Below are positions 33,504 to 43,156 of a stretch of DNA of 64,000 nucleotides, piece by piece (position 1 is the stretch's first letter; the number at the start of each line of letters is the position of its first letter). The position numbers and the translations under genes were made by a program. The notes under the pieces were generated by a model. The model was not told where the DNA came from and searched no databases. It was given only the letters and a program-made list of their open reading frames with translations. This DNA comes from Flavobacterium sp. ASV13 (lineage in GTDB: Bacteria; Bacteroidota; Bacteroidia; Flavobacteriales; Flavobacteriaceae). The stretch spans positions 186,001 to 250,000 of the forward strand of contig NZ_JQJY01000004.1 in the NCBI RefSeq assembly GCF_000745775.1. The letters run 5' to 3'.

Positions 33504-34130
33504 ATGAGTTTATTTAATTTTTGGAAAAAAGAAGAAAATATATTTGATGAAAATATTACGATTGAAGAAACAAGATTTATAGTTTTAGATACTGAAACGA
33601 CTGGTTTTGACTATGAAAATGACCGAATTTTATGCATTGGAGCTCTAGTTTTACAAAACGGAATCATTTCTGTTCAAGATAGTTTTGAAATTTATATCGA
33701 ACAAGACCATTATGATAAATCGACGGCTCAAATTCATGGAATTTTAAAAGCATTTGTTATTCAGCGCCCAACTGAATTAGAAGCTTTACAGCAGTTTTTA
33801 TCTTTTTTAGGCGATTCCGTTATTATAGCGCATCACACTATTTTTGATGTTACAATGATTAATAAAGCGCTAGAAAGAAATGGTTTACCAGAACTAACAA
33901 ACAAAAGATTAGATACCGCAATTTTATACAAAAAGACATTAATCAAGTCTCATTTATTCGAAAGAAAAGACCATTATACTTTAGATGATCTTGCAGATAA
34001 ATTTGATATTTCTAAAAAAGATCGTCACACGGCATTGGGCGATGCATATATTACAGCAATAGCTTTTCTGAAAATTGTAAAAAAGCTGAAAGAGAAAAAA
34101 GAGATCAATTTGAATTCCCTTTTTAAATAG
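33504..34130 (+). CDS. 3'-5' exonuclease, DnaQ/epsilon-like
   Basis: The 208-residue DEDD exonuclease has ExoI FIVLDTETTGFD (D29, E31), ExoII HHTIFDVTMI and ExoIII HTALGDAYITA. It hydrolyses nucleic acids from the 3' end. It is a stand-alone form, not the polymerase III subunit itself. It is co-transcribed with the CBS/DUF294 gene; in other bacteria the pair sits near an acetate or solute transport gene, which is absent here. The DNA or RNA target is unknown. Confidence 0.88.
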   Translation: MSLFNFWKKEENIFDENITIEETRFIVLDTETTGFDYENDRILCIGALVLQNGIISVQDSFEIYIEQDHYDKSTAQIHGILKAFVIQRPTELEALQQFLSFLGDSVIIAHHTIFDVTMINKALERNGLPELTNKRLDTAILYKKTLIKSHLFERKDHYTLDDLADKFDISKKDRHTALGDAYITAIAFLKIVKKLKEKKEINLNSLFK

Positions 34131-34159
34131 GAAACCTGACTTTAAAAAGTCAGGTTTCC
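34130..34159 (+). terminator. Hairpin after the exonuclease gene
   Basis: GGAAACCTGACTTT pairs perfectly with AAAGTCAGGTTTCC over a two-base loop. The T tract after it is weak (ctcaattttaa), so it is a possible terminator. Confidence 0.65.
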
Positions 34160-34205
34160 CTCAATTTTAATTGTCTATAAATAATCTATACGGAAATACG
34201 TTTGA

Positions 34206-34919
34206 CGATCTATTTTTCAAATTTCTCATGAAGCTATCACACAAATATTCCCATTCTTTGGTTCACCTCCGGGATATGTTCAAAGTGACGCTGGTGGCCT
34301 ATTAATTAATAAAATTCGCGAAAAACCTTACTCGATTGTTTTATTCGATGAAATAGAAAAAGCTCACCCTTCTGTTTTTGATATATTTCTTCAAATCATG
34401 GATGAAGGAAAACTACACGACCGCTTAGGAAAAGAAGGCGATTTCTCAAACGCAATCATACTTTTTACCTCGAATATTGGTGCAGATCATATTGTTAATA
34501 CTTTCAATAAAGGCAAAATTCCGACTTCAAATTCTTTAATGGAGATTATGGGAAATTATTTCCGACCTGAATTTTTGGGACGTTTGACTGAAATAGTGCC
34601 TTTTGCCCCTATCAGTAAAGAGAATGCATTGAAGATCTTCGAGATCCATCTTAAAAAAGAGTTCACTGATTTATTGAAAAACATTAATATCCAAGTTGAA
34701 ATTCCAATGAAAGTGAAACTTTATCTTGCCGAAAATGGTTACAATGCCAAATATGGAGCAAGACCCATTAAAAGTATTATTAGAACGCATTTGAGAAGAC
34801 CTTTAGCTAAAAAAATAATTTCTGGAGAAGTAAAAGACGGAGATATCATTTCTGTTAGTATTGAAAACAATGAAGTTAAATGGATTAAGAAAGAAATCAT
34901 TTCAATCATTGAAAATTAA
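34206..34919 (+). pseudogene. Truncated ClpB/TssH-type AAA+ ATPase remnant
   Basis: The open frame begins after an in-frame TGA at 34203 and has no good start near it. It gives about 237 residues: FFGSPPGYVQSDAGGLLINKI, IVLFDEIEKAHPSVFDIFLQ (Walker B) and FRPEFLGRLTEIVPF. The D2-small domain follows with the sensor-2-like ARPIKSIIRTHLRRPLA. This is the second half of the C-terminal AAA+ domain of a ClpB, ClpV or TssH ATPase. The Walker A part, the first ATPase domain and the N-domain are missing. No T6SS or chaperone gene is near. An internal ATG at 34398 could make a 173-residue fragment, but it would lack ATP binding. I read it as decayed. Confidence 0.75.
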
Positions 34920-34940
34920 TTCTCTAAATCACTTATACAA

Positions 34941-34978
34941 AAAAAACGCTAAGAAATTAATCTTAGCGTTTTCTTTTT
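34941..34978. terminator. Bidirectional terminator
   Basis: AACGCTAAGA (34945-34954) and TCTTAGCGTT (34961-34970) form a perfect stem between an A run and a T run. It separates the ATPase remnant and the parC gene, which converge. Confidence 0.85.
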
Positions 34979-37700
34979 ATTCTAAAACCAAACCTATTTG
35001 GCCATCATCATCTAATTCAGTTTCTACTGAATCATCATCTTCTAATACTTCTGGCTTTTCAGGAATTTCTTCGACTGGTTCTTCGTAAGGAAGCGGGTCT
35101 AATAAATTCACTTGTTTTAATTTATCAGATGTTAATTGATTCCCTAAAGCTTTAAAACCTTTTACGGCTATAAAGTCTTCTACATCAATATGAAGATCTT
35201 CTTTTTGAACACCTTTTACTTTGGCAAAAACCAATTGCGCAACAGGACGATAATCTGTAGATACTATTTCTAATTGCGAATTTGGATGATCCGTAATAAA
35301 GCTTTCTTCTTTTCCTTCATTTTCAACTAAGAAACGTTTTAGGAAATAACGCTCTTTTTCACCATCATAATAAATGGCAGAAATTGGTTTCTTCGGTTTC
35401 CATTTTTCCAAAACAATCATATCTTCCTCAAAGTGAGTTGATAATTCTGGAATAATGACTTTTAGTTTTCCACTTTGGCTAATTACTAAGATTTTATCGC
35501 TTGGTTTAAATTCACCTAACAACTCACCTCTCGCATCAACATTTAGACGTTTTACGGTATCATCAAACCAAACTTTTCTTGGCAATAAAGTTGAAATTCC
35601 CTTTTCTTTTAATTCGATTTTTTTGATTGGATATTTGGTAACCAAATTCCCTTTTGAAGCACGTCCTTTGATCGCTAATTTAGCAAAATCAATATCGAAT
35701 TTCAGTTTCTTAATCGTTCCAACCTGGCGCAGTAAAATAGTTACAACCTCAGCTTCTCCATTTGGATTATGTGAAAAATAAACCACCTGAGAACCATTTG
35801 TACCATTTGTTAAATCGTAAGCTTTATCACGTGTCACACCTGTAACATTAAAACGTTTTATATAAGACGGCCCAGATTTACCATCACGGTACATCATGTT
35901 ATAAATAGTACGTTTGTCATTTTTATCAAAAACTGCGGCGTGAATAATGTCTTTTCCAATAAAAGTTTTGGCATCGACTTTTGTTATCATCAATGTTCCG
36001 TCTCGTAAAAACACGATAACATCATCAATATCAGAACAATCACCTACATATTCGTCTTTCTTTAAACTTGTTCCTACGAAACCTTCTTCACGGTTTACAT
36101 ATAATTTTGTATTACGTAAAACTACTTTTGTAGCCTCAACATTATCAAAAACACGAAGTTCAGTCTGACGTTCGCGGCCTTTTCCATATTTCTCTTTTAA
36201 TTTCGTAAAATAAGCGATTGCAAAATCTGTTAAATGTTCCAGATTATGCTCTACTTCTTTCATTTCCTCTTCTAACCTTGAAATCAATTCATCGGCTTTA
36301 TCAGAATCGAAACGGGTAATACGAATCATCGGGATTTGAGTCAAACGTTGTAAATCATCATCAGTTATATCTCTGACGAATGATTTCTTGAAAGGCTCAA
36401 AACGATCGTATAAATATTTATAAAGTGATTCTCTGTCTCCGTATAATTTGAAATCAATATACATTTCTTCACGAATGAAGATTTTTTCTAAAGTAGAGAA
36501 ATGCCACTTATTTTTTAATTCTTCTAATTGAATTTCTAATTCCTGGCGAAGCAAATCAACCGTTCTGTGTGTTGAGATTTTCAACATTTCAGAAACTCCA
36601 ATAAACAAAGGTTTATTATCTTCAATAACACATCCTAAAGGTGCTACAGATGTTTCGCAGGCTGTAAAAGCAAATAATGCATCAATTGTTTTATCTGGTG
36701 AAACGCCAGGGAAAAGATGAATTAAAATCTCAACATCGGCAGCGGTATTGTCTTCAATTTTCTTGATTTTGATTTTACCTTTATCATTTGCTTTCAAAAT
36801 ACTATCAATTAAACTCGAAGTATTGGTCGAAAACGGAATCTGCGTAATCACCAATGTATTTTTGTCTAATTGCGAAATTTTAGCACGCACACGCACACGT
36901 CCACCACGAAGTCCATCATTATAATTTGACACATCGGCAATACCTTGTGTCATGAAATCAGGATATAATGTAAAAGCTTTTCCTTTTAAAATTTTAATCG
37001 AAGCATCAATTAATTCATTAAAGTTATGAGGCAATACTTTTGTAGAAAGTCCAACCGCAATACCTTCTGCTCCTTGTGCTAAAAGCAATGGAAATTTTAC
37101 AGGAAGATTGTTTGGTTCTGCACGACGTCCGTCATACGAAACACCCCAATCTGTAATTTTTGGAGAATATAGAACCTCCAAAGCAAACTTAGATAAACGT
37201 GCCTCAATATAACGCGAAGCTGCTGCTCCATCACCTGTTAAAATATTTCCCCAGTTTCCTTGACAGTCAATCAATAAATCTTTTTGACCAATTTGCACCA
37301 TTGCATCACCAATACTCGCATCTCCGTGTGGGTGATACTGCATGGTGTGACCAACAACATTGGCAACTTTGTTATAACGACCATCATCCAACTCTTTTAA
37401 AGAGTGCATAATACGACGCTGAACAGGTTTAAATCCGTCCTCGATAGCAGGAACTGCACGCTCCAGAATTACGTAAGATGCATAATCCAGAAACCAGTCT
37501 TTGTACATGCCCGTTACTTTGGTAATAACGTCCTCTCCTTCTTCTTCCTGATTTTCGTAAAAATGCTGTCCTTCAAAATGTTTAGCATCTACGTCGATAA
37601 TCTCATCGTCATCTCCATCCTGATTGTCATCCATCAGGTTTTCATCTTGATTATTCTCGTCGTCGTTTGGAATTATGTTATCGTCTTCTTCGTCTTTCAT
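34977..37700 (-). CDS. parC: DNA topoisomerase IV subunit A
   Basis: The 907-residue protein opens with a very acidic tail (about 1-56), then the winged-helix/tower region with the catalytic tyrosine Y164 in AASRYIEARLS. The rest is a coiled-coil and a C-terminal beta-propeller-like part. The quinolone-contact loop reads YHPHGDASIGD: Ala128 stands where E. coli GyrA has Ser83 and ParC has Ser80. Partnership with parE, about 650 bases upstream in the same direction, identifies it as topoisomerase IV rather than gyrase. It decatenates replicated chromosomes. A lipoprotein gene lies between parE and parC. Confidence 0.92.
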   Translation of the reverse strand: MKDEEDDNIIPNDDENNQDENLMDDNQDGDDDEIIDVDAKHFEGQHFYENQEEEGEDVITKVTGMYKDWFLDYASYVILERAVPAIEDGFKPVQRRIMHSLKELDDGRYNKVANVVGHTMQYHPHGDASIGDAMVQIGQKDLLIDCQGNWGNILTGDGAAASRYIEARLSKFALEVLYSPKITDWGVSYDGRRAEPNNLPVKFPLLLAQGAEGIAVGLSTKVLPHNFNELIDASIKILKGKAFTLYPDFMTQGIADVSNYNDGLRGGRVRVRAKISQLDKNTLVITQIPFSTNTSSLIDSILKANDKGKIKIKKIEDNTAADVEILIHLFPGVSPDKTIDALFAFTACETSVAPLGCVIEDNKPLFIGVSEMLKISTHRTVDLLRQELEIQLEELKNKWHFSTLEKIFIREEMYIDFKLYGDRESLYKYLYDRFEPFKKSFVRDITDDDLQRLTQIPMIRITRFDSDKADELISRLEEEMKEVEHNLEHLTDFAIAYFTKLKEKYGKGRERQTELRVFDNVEATKVVLRNTKLYVNREEGFVGTSLKKDEYVGDCSDIDDVIVFLRDGTLMITKVDAKTFIGKDIIHAAVFDKNDKRTIYNMMYRDGKSGPSYIKRFNVTGVTRDKAYDLTNGTNGSQVVYFSHNPNGEAEVVTILLRQVGTIKKLKFDIDFAKLAIKGRASKGNLVTKYPIKKIELKEKGISTLLPRKVWFDDTVKRLNVDARGELLGEFKPSDKILVISQSGKLKVIIPELSTHFEEDMIVLEKWKPKKPISAIYYDGEKERYFLKRFLVENEGKEESFITDHPNSQLEIVSTDYRPVAQLVFAKVKGVQKEDLHIDVEDFIAVKGFKALGNQLTSDKLKQVNLLDPLPYEEPVEEIPEKPEVLEDDDSVETELDDDGQIGLVLE

Positions 37701-37725
37701 TTTTATGCTGAATTATTTCAGTATT

Positions 37726-38334
37726 TTATTTTAAAACTTTATTGTTAACTATTTTTGTTGTTTTCAAACTATCCAAAAACAATCTTTCTTTTTCTTCCTT
37801 TTCTTCTGAATCAACAAAATATTTGATTCCTGCTTTTTTGAAAAAGTCTTTTACATCATCTTTACAATAATCCCAATTTTCCTTAAGATTATTAGACGAT
37901 TCAGAAGTTCCACATTCAAAACAAAGCTCAATATGTCCTATAATTTTATTTTTATCATTGTAAAAAAGAATTAAATTTCTTGGCATATAACAGCTTGAAT
38001 AAGGAGCAACATCACCTTCAACCTTACAATGAATTTTAATCAAATTAAATAATTCTCTTATTTGATTCTCCTTCAATAATGTAACTTTTTCATTAATCAT
38101 TGAAGCATCAAAATCAATCTTATTATTTCTAATAATTCCTTTATGCCTTAATGTGTCCCAAGCTAATCGATCTGGATAAGAAAATATTTCAACTCTTTTA
38201 ATTGCTTCTAATTTAAATTCAAAAGCATCCGAATAATCTAATTCTTTTTTGCCATTAGTTTCATCTTCAAAACCTTTACTTCTATTACATGAAACTATGC
38301 TTGAAATAATTATTAGGACTAAAAGTTTCTTCAT
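37726..38334 (-). CDS. Lipoprotein inserted between parE and parC
   Basis: The start is MKKLLVLIIISSIVSC, a lipoprotein signal; fifteen upstream codons overlap parE and are left out. The 202-residue product has a charged N-part (NRSKGFEDETNGKKELDY), cysteine-containing segments IHCKVEGDVAPYSSCYMP and HIELCFECGTSESS, and a Glu-rich tail (DSEEKEEKERLF). No family is recognised. Gaps of 22 and 25 bases to parE and parC suggest one operon. A lipoprotein has no clear role with topoisomerase IV, so this looks like a recent insertion or a hitch-hiker. Confidence 0.72.
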   Translation of the reverse strand: MKKLLVLIIISSIVSCNRSKGFEDETNGKKELDYSDAFEFKLEAIKRVEIFSYPDRLAWDTLRHKGIIRNNKIDFDASMINEKVTLLKENQIRELFNLIKIHCKVEGDVAPYSSCYMPRNLILFYNDKNKIIGHIELCFECGTSESSNNLKENWDYCKDDVKDFFKKAGIKYFVDSEEKEEKERLFLDSLKTTKIVNNKVLK

Positions 38335-38356
38335 CAAATTAAAGTTTTGAAAAATC

Positions 38357-40225
38357 TTAAGCTTCCTCAAGCTCATCAATCTCCACCTTCAAATTCTTGA
38401 TAATAAACTCTTGTCTATCTGGCGTATTTTTCCCCATATAGAAAGATAATAATTGTTCGATTGAAGTATGTTTATCCATCATAACCGGATCAAGACGGAT
38501 CGTATCTCCAATAAAGTTTTTAAACTCGTCTGGCGAAATCTCTCCTAAACCTTTAAATCGGGTGATTTCTGGTTTTGGTTTTAGTTTTTCAATCGCATCT
38601 TTTCTTTCATCTTCAGAATAACAGTAAATCGTTTCTTTTTTGTTTCTAACCCTGAAAAGTGGCGTTTGTAAAATGTACAAATGTCCTTCTTTAATTAATT
38701 CAGGGAAAAACTGCAAAAAGAAAGTAATTAAAAGTAAACGAATGTGCATTCCATCGACATCGGCATCGGTTGCGATTACGATGTTGTTGTAACGCAGTTT
38801 TTCTAAACCATCTTCGATATCAAGCGCAGCCTGCAATAAATTGAATTCTTCGTTTTCATACACGATTTTCTTCGTCATTCCATATGAATTCAAAGGCTTA
38901 CCACGCAAACTGAAAACCGCTTGTGTATTTACGTCTCGCGACTTTGTAATCGATCCGGAAGCCGAATCTCCCTCGGTAATAAAAAGCGTACTTTCTAAGT
39001 TTCTTGGGTTTTTGGTATCAGGAAGATGCGCTCTGCAATCTCTTAATTTTTTATTGTGAAGATTGGCTTTCTTAGCTCGATCTGTCGCCAGTTTTCTAAT
39101 TCCGGATAATTCCTTACGCTCGCGTTCTGCCTGAAGAATTTTACGCAGTAAAGCCTCAGCAGTTGTTGGATTTTTATGCAGGTAATTATCTAACTTGGTT
39201 TTGATAAAATCGTTTACGAAAGTACGAACAGAAACCGCTGGTGTTCCGTCATCAGAACCCATGTCTGTAGAACCTAATTTTGTTTTGGTTTGAGACTCAA
39301 AAACCGGTTCCATCACTTTAATACTAATCGCACTTACAATCGATTTTCGAACGTCTGATGCTTCGAAATTCTTATTGTAAAACTCACGGATTGTTTTTAC
39401 AACGGCTTCACGATACGCTGCCAAGTGTGTTCCTCCCTGCGTTGTATTCTGACCATTCACAAAAGAGTGATATTCTTCACTATATTGCGTTTTACTGTGC
39501 GTTAACGCAACCTCGATATCATGATCTTTTAAGTGAATAATTGGATATTCTAAATCATCTTCACTGATTGTTTCTTCTAATAAATCACGAAGTCCGTTTT
39601 CTGAATAATATTTTTCTCCGTTGAAAATAATAGTCAAACCATTGTTCAAATAACAATAGTTTTTAACCATTTTAATTACATATTCTAAACGGAATTTATA
39701 GTTTTTGAAAATCGTTTCATCTGGCGTAAAAGTTACTTTTGTTCCTTTACGTTTTGTCGTATCAACAATATCTTCTTCTAAAACAAGATTTCCAGCAGAA
39801 AACTCTGCTCCTTTTTGTTTATCATCACGAACCGATTCTACTCTGAAATAATTGGAAAGCGCATTTACTGCTTTTGTTCCGACACCATTCAAACCAACCG
39901 ATTTTTGAAAAGCTTTAGAATCGTACTTTCCACCCGTATTCATTTTTGAAACTACGTCGACAACTTTTCCTAAAGGAATTCCACGTCCGTAATCACGAAC
40001 TGAAACCGTTTTATCCTTGATAGTCACTTCAATAGTTTTTCCCGAGCCCATTACGAACTCATCGATACAGTTATCTAAAACCTCTTTTAATAGAATATAA
40101 ATACCATCATCTGGAGAAGAACCGTCTCCAAGTTTTCCGATGTACATTCCCGGACGCATACGGATATGTTCTTTCCAGTCGAGTGATCGGATATTATCTT
40201 CGGTATATTGATTTTGCTCTAGCAT
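38357..40225 (-). CDS. parE: DNA topoisomerase IV subunit B
   Basis: The start is [17 protein letters not shown], removing fourteen upstream codons. The 622-residue protein has a GHKL ATPase domain ([37 protein letters not shown]), a transducer domain and a TOPRIM part with EGDSASG and [13 protein letters not shown]. It hydrolyses ATP to drive strand passage with ParC. It has no extra gyrase-type insert and is followed on its strand by the lipoprotein and parC, which fits ParE. Confidence 0.92.
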   Translation of the reverse strand: MLEQNQYTEDNIRSLDWKEHIRMRPGMYIGKLGDGSSPDDGIYILLKEVLDNCIDEFVMGSGKTIEVTIKDKTVSVRDYGRGIPLGKVVDVVSKMNTGGKYDSKAFQKSVGLNGVGTKAVNALSNYFRVESVRDDKQKGAEFSAGNLVLEEDIVDTTKRKGTKVTFTPDETIFKNYKFRLEYVIKMVKNYCYLNNGLTIIFNGEKYYSENGLRDLLEETISEDDLEYPIIHLKDHDIEVALTHSKTQYSEEYHSFVNGQNTTQGGTHLAAYREAVVKTIREFYNKNFEASDVRKSIVSAISIKVMEPVFESQTKTKLGSTDMGSDDGTPAVSVRTFVNDFIKTKLDNYLHKNPTTAEALLRKILQAERERKELSGIRKLATDRAKKANLHNKKLRDCRAHLPDTKNPRNLESTLFITEGDSASGSITKSRDVNTQAVFSLRGKPLNSYGMTKKIVYENEEFNLLQAALDIEDGLEKLRYNNIVIATDADVDGMHIRLLLITFFLQFFPELIKEGHLYILQTPLFRVRNKKETIYCYSEDERKDAIEKLKPKPEITRFKGLGEISPDEFKNFIGDTIRLDPVMMDKHTSIEQLLSFYMGKNTPDRQEFIIKNLKVEIDELEEA

Positions 40226-40388
40226 AAGGTGAATTGGATTTTTGGCTAATGTACCATTTATCGGCAAAAAATGAAAGCGTATTTTTTCTTTTGTTACGAA
40301 TAATAACAGTTTTTCAATCTATTTAAATTGATTTTAAAAAAATACGACCGTTAAAAATATAAAAAAACAGCTATGAAACAAAAAAATA

Positions 40389-41564
40389 CTATTTGATTCC
40401 GAGTACTTCTTTTGCGAGCGCAATCATTTCGGGCGTTCCCGTGTTTTTATTTTTTTCATCAGAAAGTTTTACAACACCTTGCCAATGTGTATTATCAGGT
40501 TTTGTATCGGTTAATTTTATCACCATATTCATGGCAGGAAGCCCAACATCATTGGTGAAATTTGTTCCAATTCCGAAAGACATTTTGATTTTATCATGAC
40601 AGAAATCTACAATCGTTTTTACTTTATCGTAATTAAGAGAATCTGAAAAAACAATCGCTTTCGATTTTGGATCAATTCCCATTTTAGTATAATGCGAAAT
40701 CACTTTTTGAGCAAATTCTATCGGGTCGCCACTGTCATGTCGAACCCCGTCAAAAAGTTTGGAATATTTTTTATCAAATTGATTGAAGAAAACTTCTGTT
40801 GTGTAAGTATCCGTAAGTGCAATTCCGAGGTCGCCACCGTAAACTTGTGTCCAATGTTCGAGACTTATCAAATTTGCCATTTTAAAACCATATTGCGCCG
40901 CATGAAACATAAACCATTCGTGTGCGTGCGTACCTAAAGGTCTTCTATTATTGACCATTGCAAAATGCACATTACTGGTTCCTATAAAACTCTGACCGCC
41001 ATTTTCCTGCAAAGTTTCATTAACTAAAACATGTACATCATAAGAATGACGGCGTCTGGTTCCAAATTCTAAAATCGAAACTCCTAGTTTGTTATAATTG
41101 TCAATTTTCTCTTTAGTAAGATTCTTTATCGCTTCATCATTTAATCGAATTAAATGATTTGATTTATAAAAAAGTTCCGAAATTAAAGCCATTAACGGTA
41201 CTTCCCATAAAATAGTTCTGTACCAAAAACCTTCAACGGTAACTTTTATTTCTGAACCTTCCTGACTAATCTGTACTTCAGATGGATCATAACTGTAACC
41301 TTGCAAAAAATCCAAATAAGTTGGATCAAGATAAGGACAATAATGCGATAGATAATTTTTTTCTTCTTTTGTTAAACGAAGGTCTGCCATGGCATCTACA
41401 GACTTTCTAAGCAAATCTGCGAAGCCATCAGGAAAAACATGCTTTCCACGATTTATAAATCCATAACGAACTTTTGCTTTTGGAAAAAGTTTGATAACAG
41501 CATGCTGCATTGTGAATTTATAGAAATCATTATCTAAGATTGATTTCAAAAAAGTTGTTTCCAT
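40389..41564 (-). CDS. pncB: Nicotinate phosphoribosyltransferase
   Basis: The start is METTFLKSILDNDFYKFTMQ, which has the typical N-terminal DNDFYKFTM block; fifteen upstream codons are discarded. The 391-residue enzyme has FINRGKHVFP, EFGTRRRHSYDVH with basic residues of the phosphate site, GTSNV, VRHDSGDP and SFGIGTNFTND. It converts nicotinate, PRPP and ATP into nicotinate mononucleotide for NAD salvage. It is read away from the parE group and has no obvious partner. Confidence 0.92.
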   Translation of the reverse strand: METTFLKSILDNDFYKFTMQHAVIKLFPKAKVRYGFINRGKHVFPDGFADLLRKSVDAMADLRLTKEEKNYLSHYCPYLDPTYLDFLQGYSYDPSEVQISQEGSEIKVTVEGFWYRTILWEVPLMALISELFYKSNHLIRLNDEAIKNLTKEKIDNYNKLGVSILEFGTRRRHSYDVHVLVNETLQENGGQSFIGTSNVHFAMVNNRRPLGTHAHEWFMFHAAQYGFKMANLISLEHWTQVYGGDLGIALTDTYTTEVFFNQFDKKYSKLFDGVRHDSGDPIEFAQKVISHYTKMGIDPKSKAIVFSDSLNYDKVKTIVDFCHDKIKMSFGIGTNFTNDVGLPAMNMVIKLTDTKPDNTHWQGVVKLSDEKNKNTGTPEMIALAKEVLGIK

Positions 41565-41656
41565 AGCATAGTAATTCAAATCCTGAATTGCTAAGATACG
41601 CCAATTCAATAAAAGAAGAAAATGTCAGCAACTAAGATATATGCAACTTTTTGCTC

Positions 41657-42631
41657 CTAAATAATTTTAAAAGACACGATGCTGTTGGTATCGATAAAAA
41701 TAGTTATGTACTCGCCTACATTTTTATCAATAAGAATTTGAAATTCTAAACTGCCTCTTTTTTCTTTTGGATTTTGAACTTTAACTGGCCTATTGAATTT
41801 ATTCAAATAAAAAACCTGATTGGATTTTGAAACATTTTTAATTTCAACAGTAATCTTATCACCATTTCTAGCTTCGATTATTCCAGAATCAGGCAATTTA
41901 ATTTTATAATCATTTTGAATTGTTTTATTATAAATCAAAGGTCCGTTAAGGAAATCATCTTTACTTAGTCTGTTTCCTAAAAAAGTTCCTGAATCAGGGA
42001 AATGTTTTGCAAAGAAATAATCAGGATCTGTGTCGAAATAAATTGGAGAAAAATCATTTACCATTCGGCCTTTGCTGCTGTCGTAATAACCTTGTCCCCA
42101 AGTAACATCAACCAAACGCCATTTTTTATCAATTAAAACCATATTCCATGCATGATTTGATGAAGTTGTTTTTCGACCAATATCTCTTACGGAAATTTTA
42201 GAATCTCCGCGAATGATTTCACATTTTATCCCCATTAATGAAGCCAAATGCTGATACAATGCTGTAAATCCTTCGCAAACGGCTTTTTTTGAAGTAAAAG
42301 TTTTTTGAATCAGATTATCATTAATCTGTTTTATTTTTCTTTGTTTTTCTGCTTCAGAAGAATAACTGAAACCTTGTGTTCTAGGTGGATTCAAAAAAGC
42401 ATTGAAATCGTATTTTATATTGAAAGCTATCCAGCTGTAAATTGCTCGTGCGCGATCGTAATCAGACGAAAAATCTCCTTCGATTTTATCTGCTAACTTC
42501 TCGGTACTGGCAAAGCTTTTTGGATACTTTGCAACAATTTTATCCACTTCAGTAATTTTTTGTGCAAAAGTGGAATTCAATAAAATAACATTGAGAAAAA
42601 GGAAAATAAAAGCAATCTTTTTTGGTGGCAT
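41657..42631 (-). CDS. Secreted transglutaminase-like protein
   Basis: The 324-residue protein has a signal peptide (ending NSTFAQ) and a transglutaminase-like core with Cys119 (KKAVCEGF), His160 (NHAWNM) and Asp175 (RLVDVTWG). A beta-rich C-terminal part follows (about 240-324). The triad is intact. Such proteins act as proteases or crosslinkers in the envelope. It abuts the FMN reductase gene with no gap, so it belongs to the BrkB-reductase-transglutaminase unit. Confidence 0.82.
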   Translation of the reverse strand: MPPKKIAFIFLFLNVILLNSTFAQKITEVDKIVAKYPKSFASTEKLADKIEGDFSSDYDRARAIYSWIAFNIKYDFNAFLNPPRTQGFSYSSEAEKQRKIKQINDNLIQKTFTSKKAVCEGFTALYQHLASLMGIKCEIIRGDSKISVRDIGRKTTSSNHAWNMVLIDKKWRLVDVTWGQGYYDSSKGRMVNDFSPIYFDTDPDYFFAKHFPDSGTFLGNRLSKDDFLNGPLIYNKTIQNDYKIKLPDSGIIEARNGDKITVEIKNVSKSNQVFYLNKFNRPVKVQNPKEKRGSLEFQILIDKNVGEYITIFIDTNSIVSFKII

Positions 42632-43156
42632 TTAGAAATTTGATTTAATAATGTTTTTCAGTTCATTATCTAACTCAACATTAGATATTTTATTTTCCTG
42701 TAAATCAAAATTCGAGCCAAATGCTGGTAATGAGAAACTTCCTTTAATTTCTGCGCCATAACGTGGAAAAAGATTTTGGGCAATTCCTAAAACCGATGCA
42801 CCTCCTCTTCCTCCTGGAGAAGTCGCTAATAACAACATTGGTTTGTGCTGAAAAACATCTTTTTCGATTCGGGAACTCCAATCAAAAACATTTTTGAAAG
42901 CAACTGAATAATTCCCGTTATTTTCTGCCATTGAAACGACCAGAATATCAGCTTCTTTAAGTTTATTTAAAAATGCTTGCGCGACTTTGTGTTGTCCTAG
43001 TTCTTTTTCAAGATCAACACTAAAAACCGGCATTGCAAAATCATTCAAATCTAAAACTTCAACATCGGCATTCTCAAATAAACTTGCTGCATAAGTTGCC
43101 AGACGTTTATTGATTGACTGTGTACTGTTGCTTCCTCCAAAGGCTATTATTTTCAT
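42632..43156 (-). CDS. NADPH-dependent FMN reductase family protein
   Basis: The 174-residue flavodoxin-like protein opens KIIAFGGSNSTQSINKRLA, the phosphate-binding loop for FMN. It has VVSMAENNGNYSVAFKNVFDW and LLATSPGGRGGASVLG. It probably reduces FMN or a quinone/azo substrate. The first four bases overlap the end of the BrkB-type gene (ATGA), so the two are translationally coupled. Confidence 0.85.
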   Translation of the reverse strand: MKIIAFGGSNSTQSINKRLATYAASLFENADVEVLDLNDFAMPVFSVDLEKELGQHKVAQAFLNKLKEADILVVSMAENNGNYSVAFKNVFDWSSRIEKDVFQHKPMLLLATSPGGRGGASVLGIAQNLFPRYGAEIKGSFSLPAFGSNFDLQENKISNVELDNELKNIIKSNF

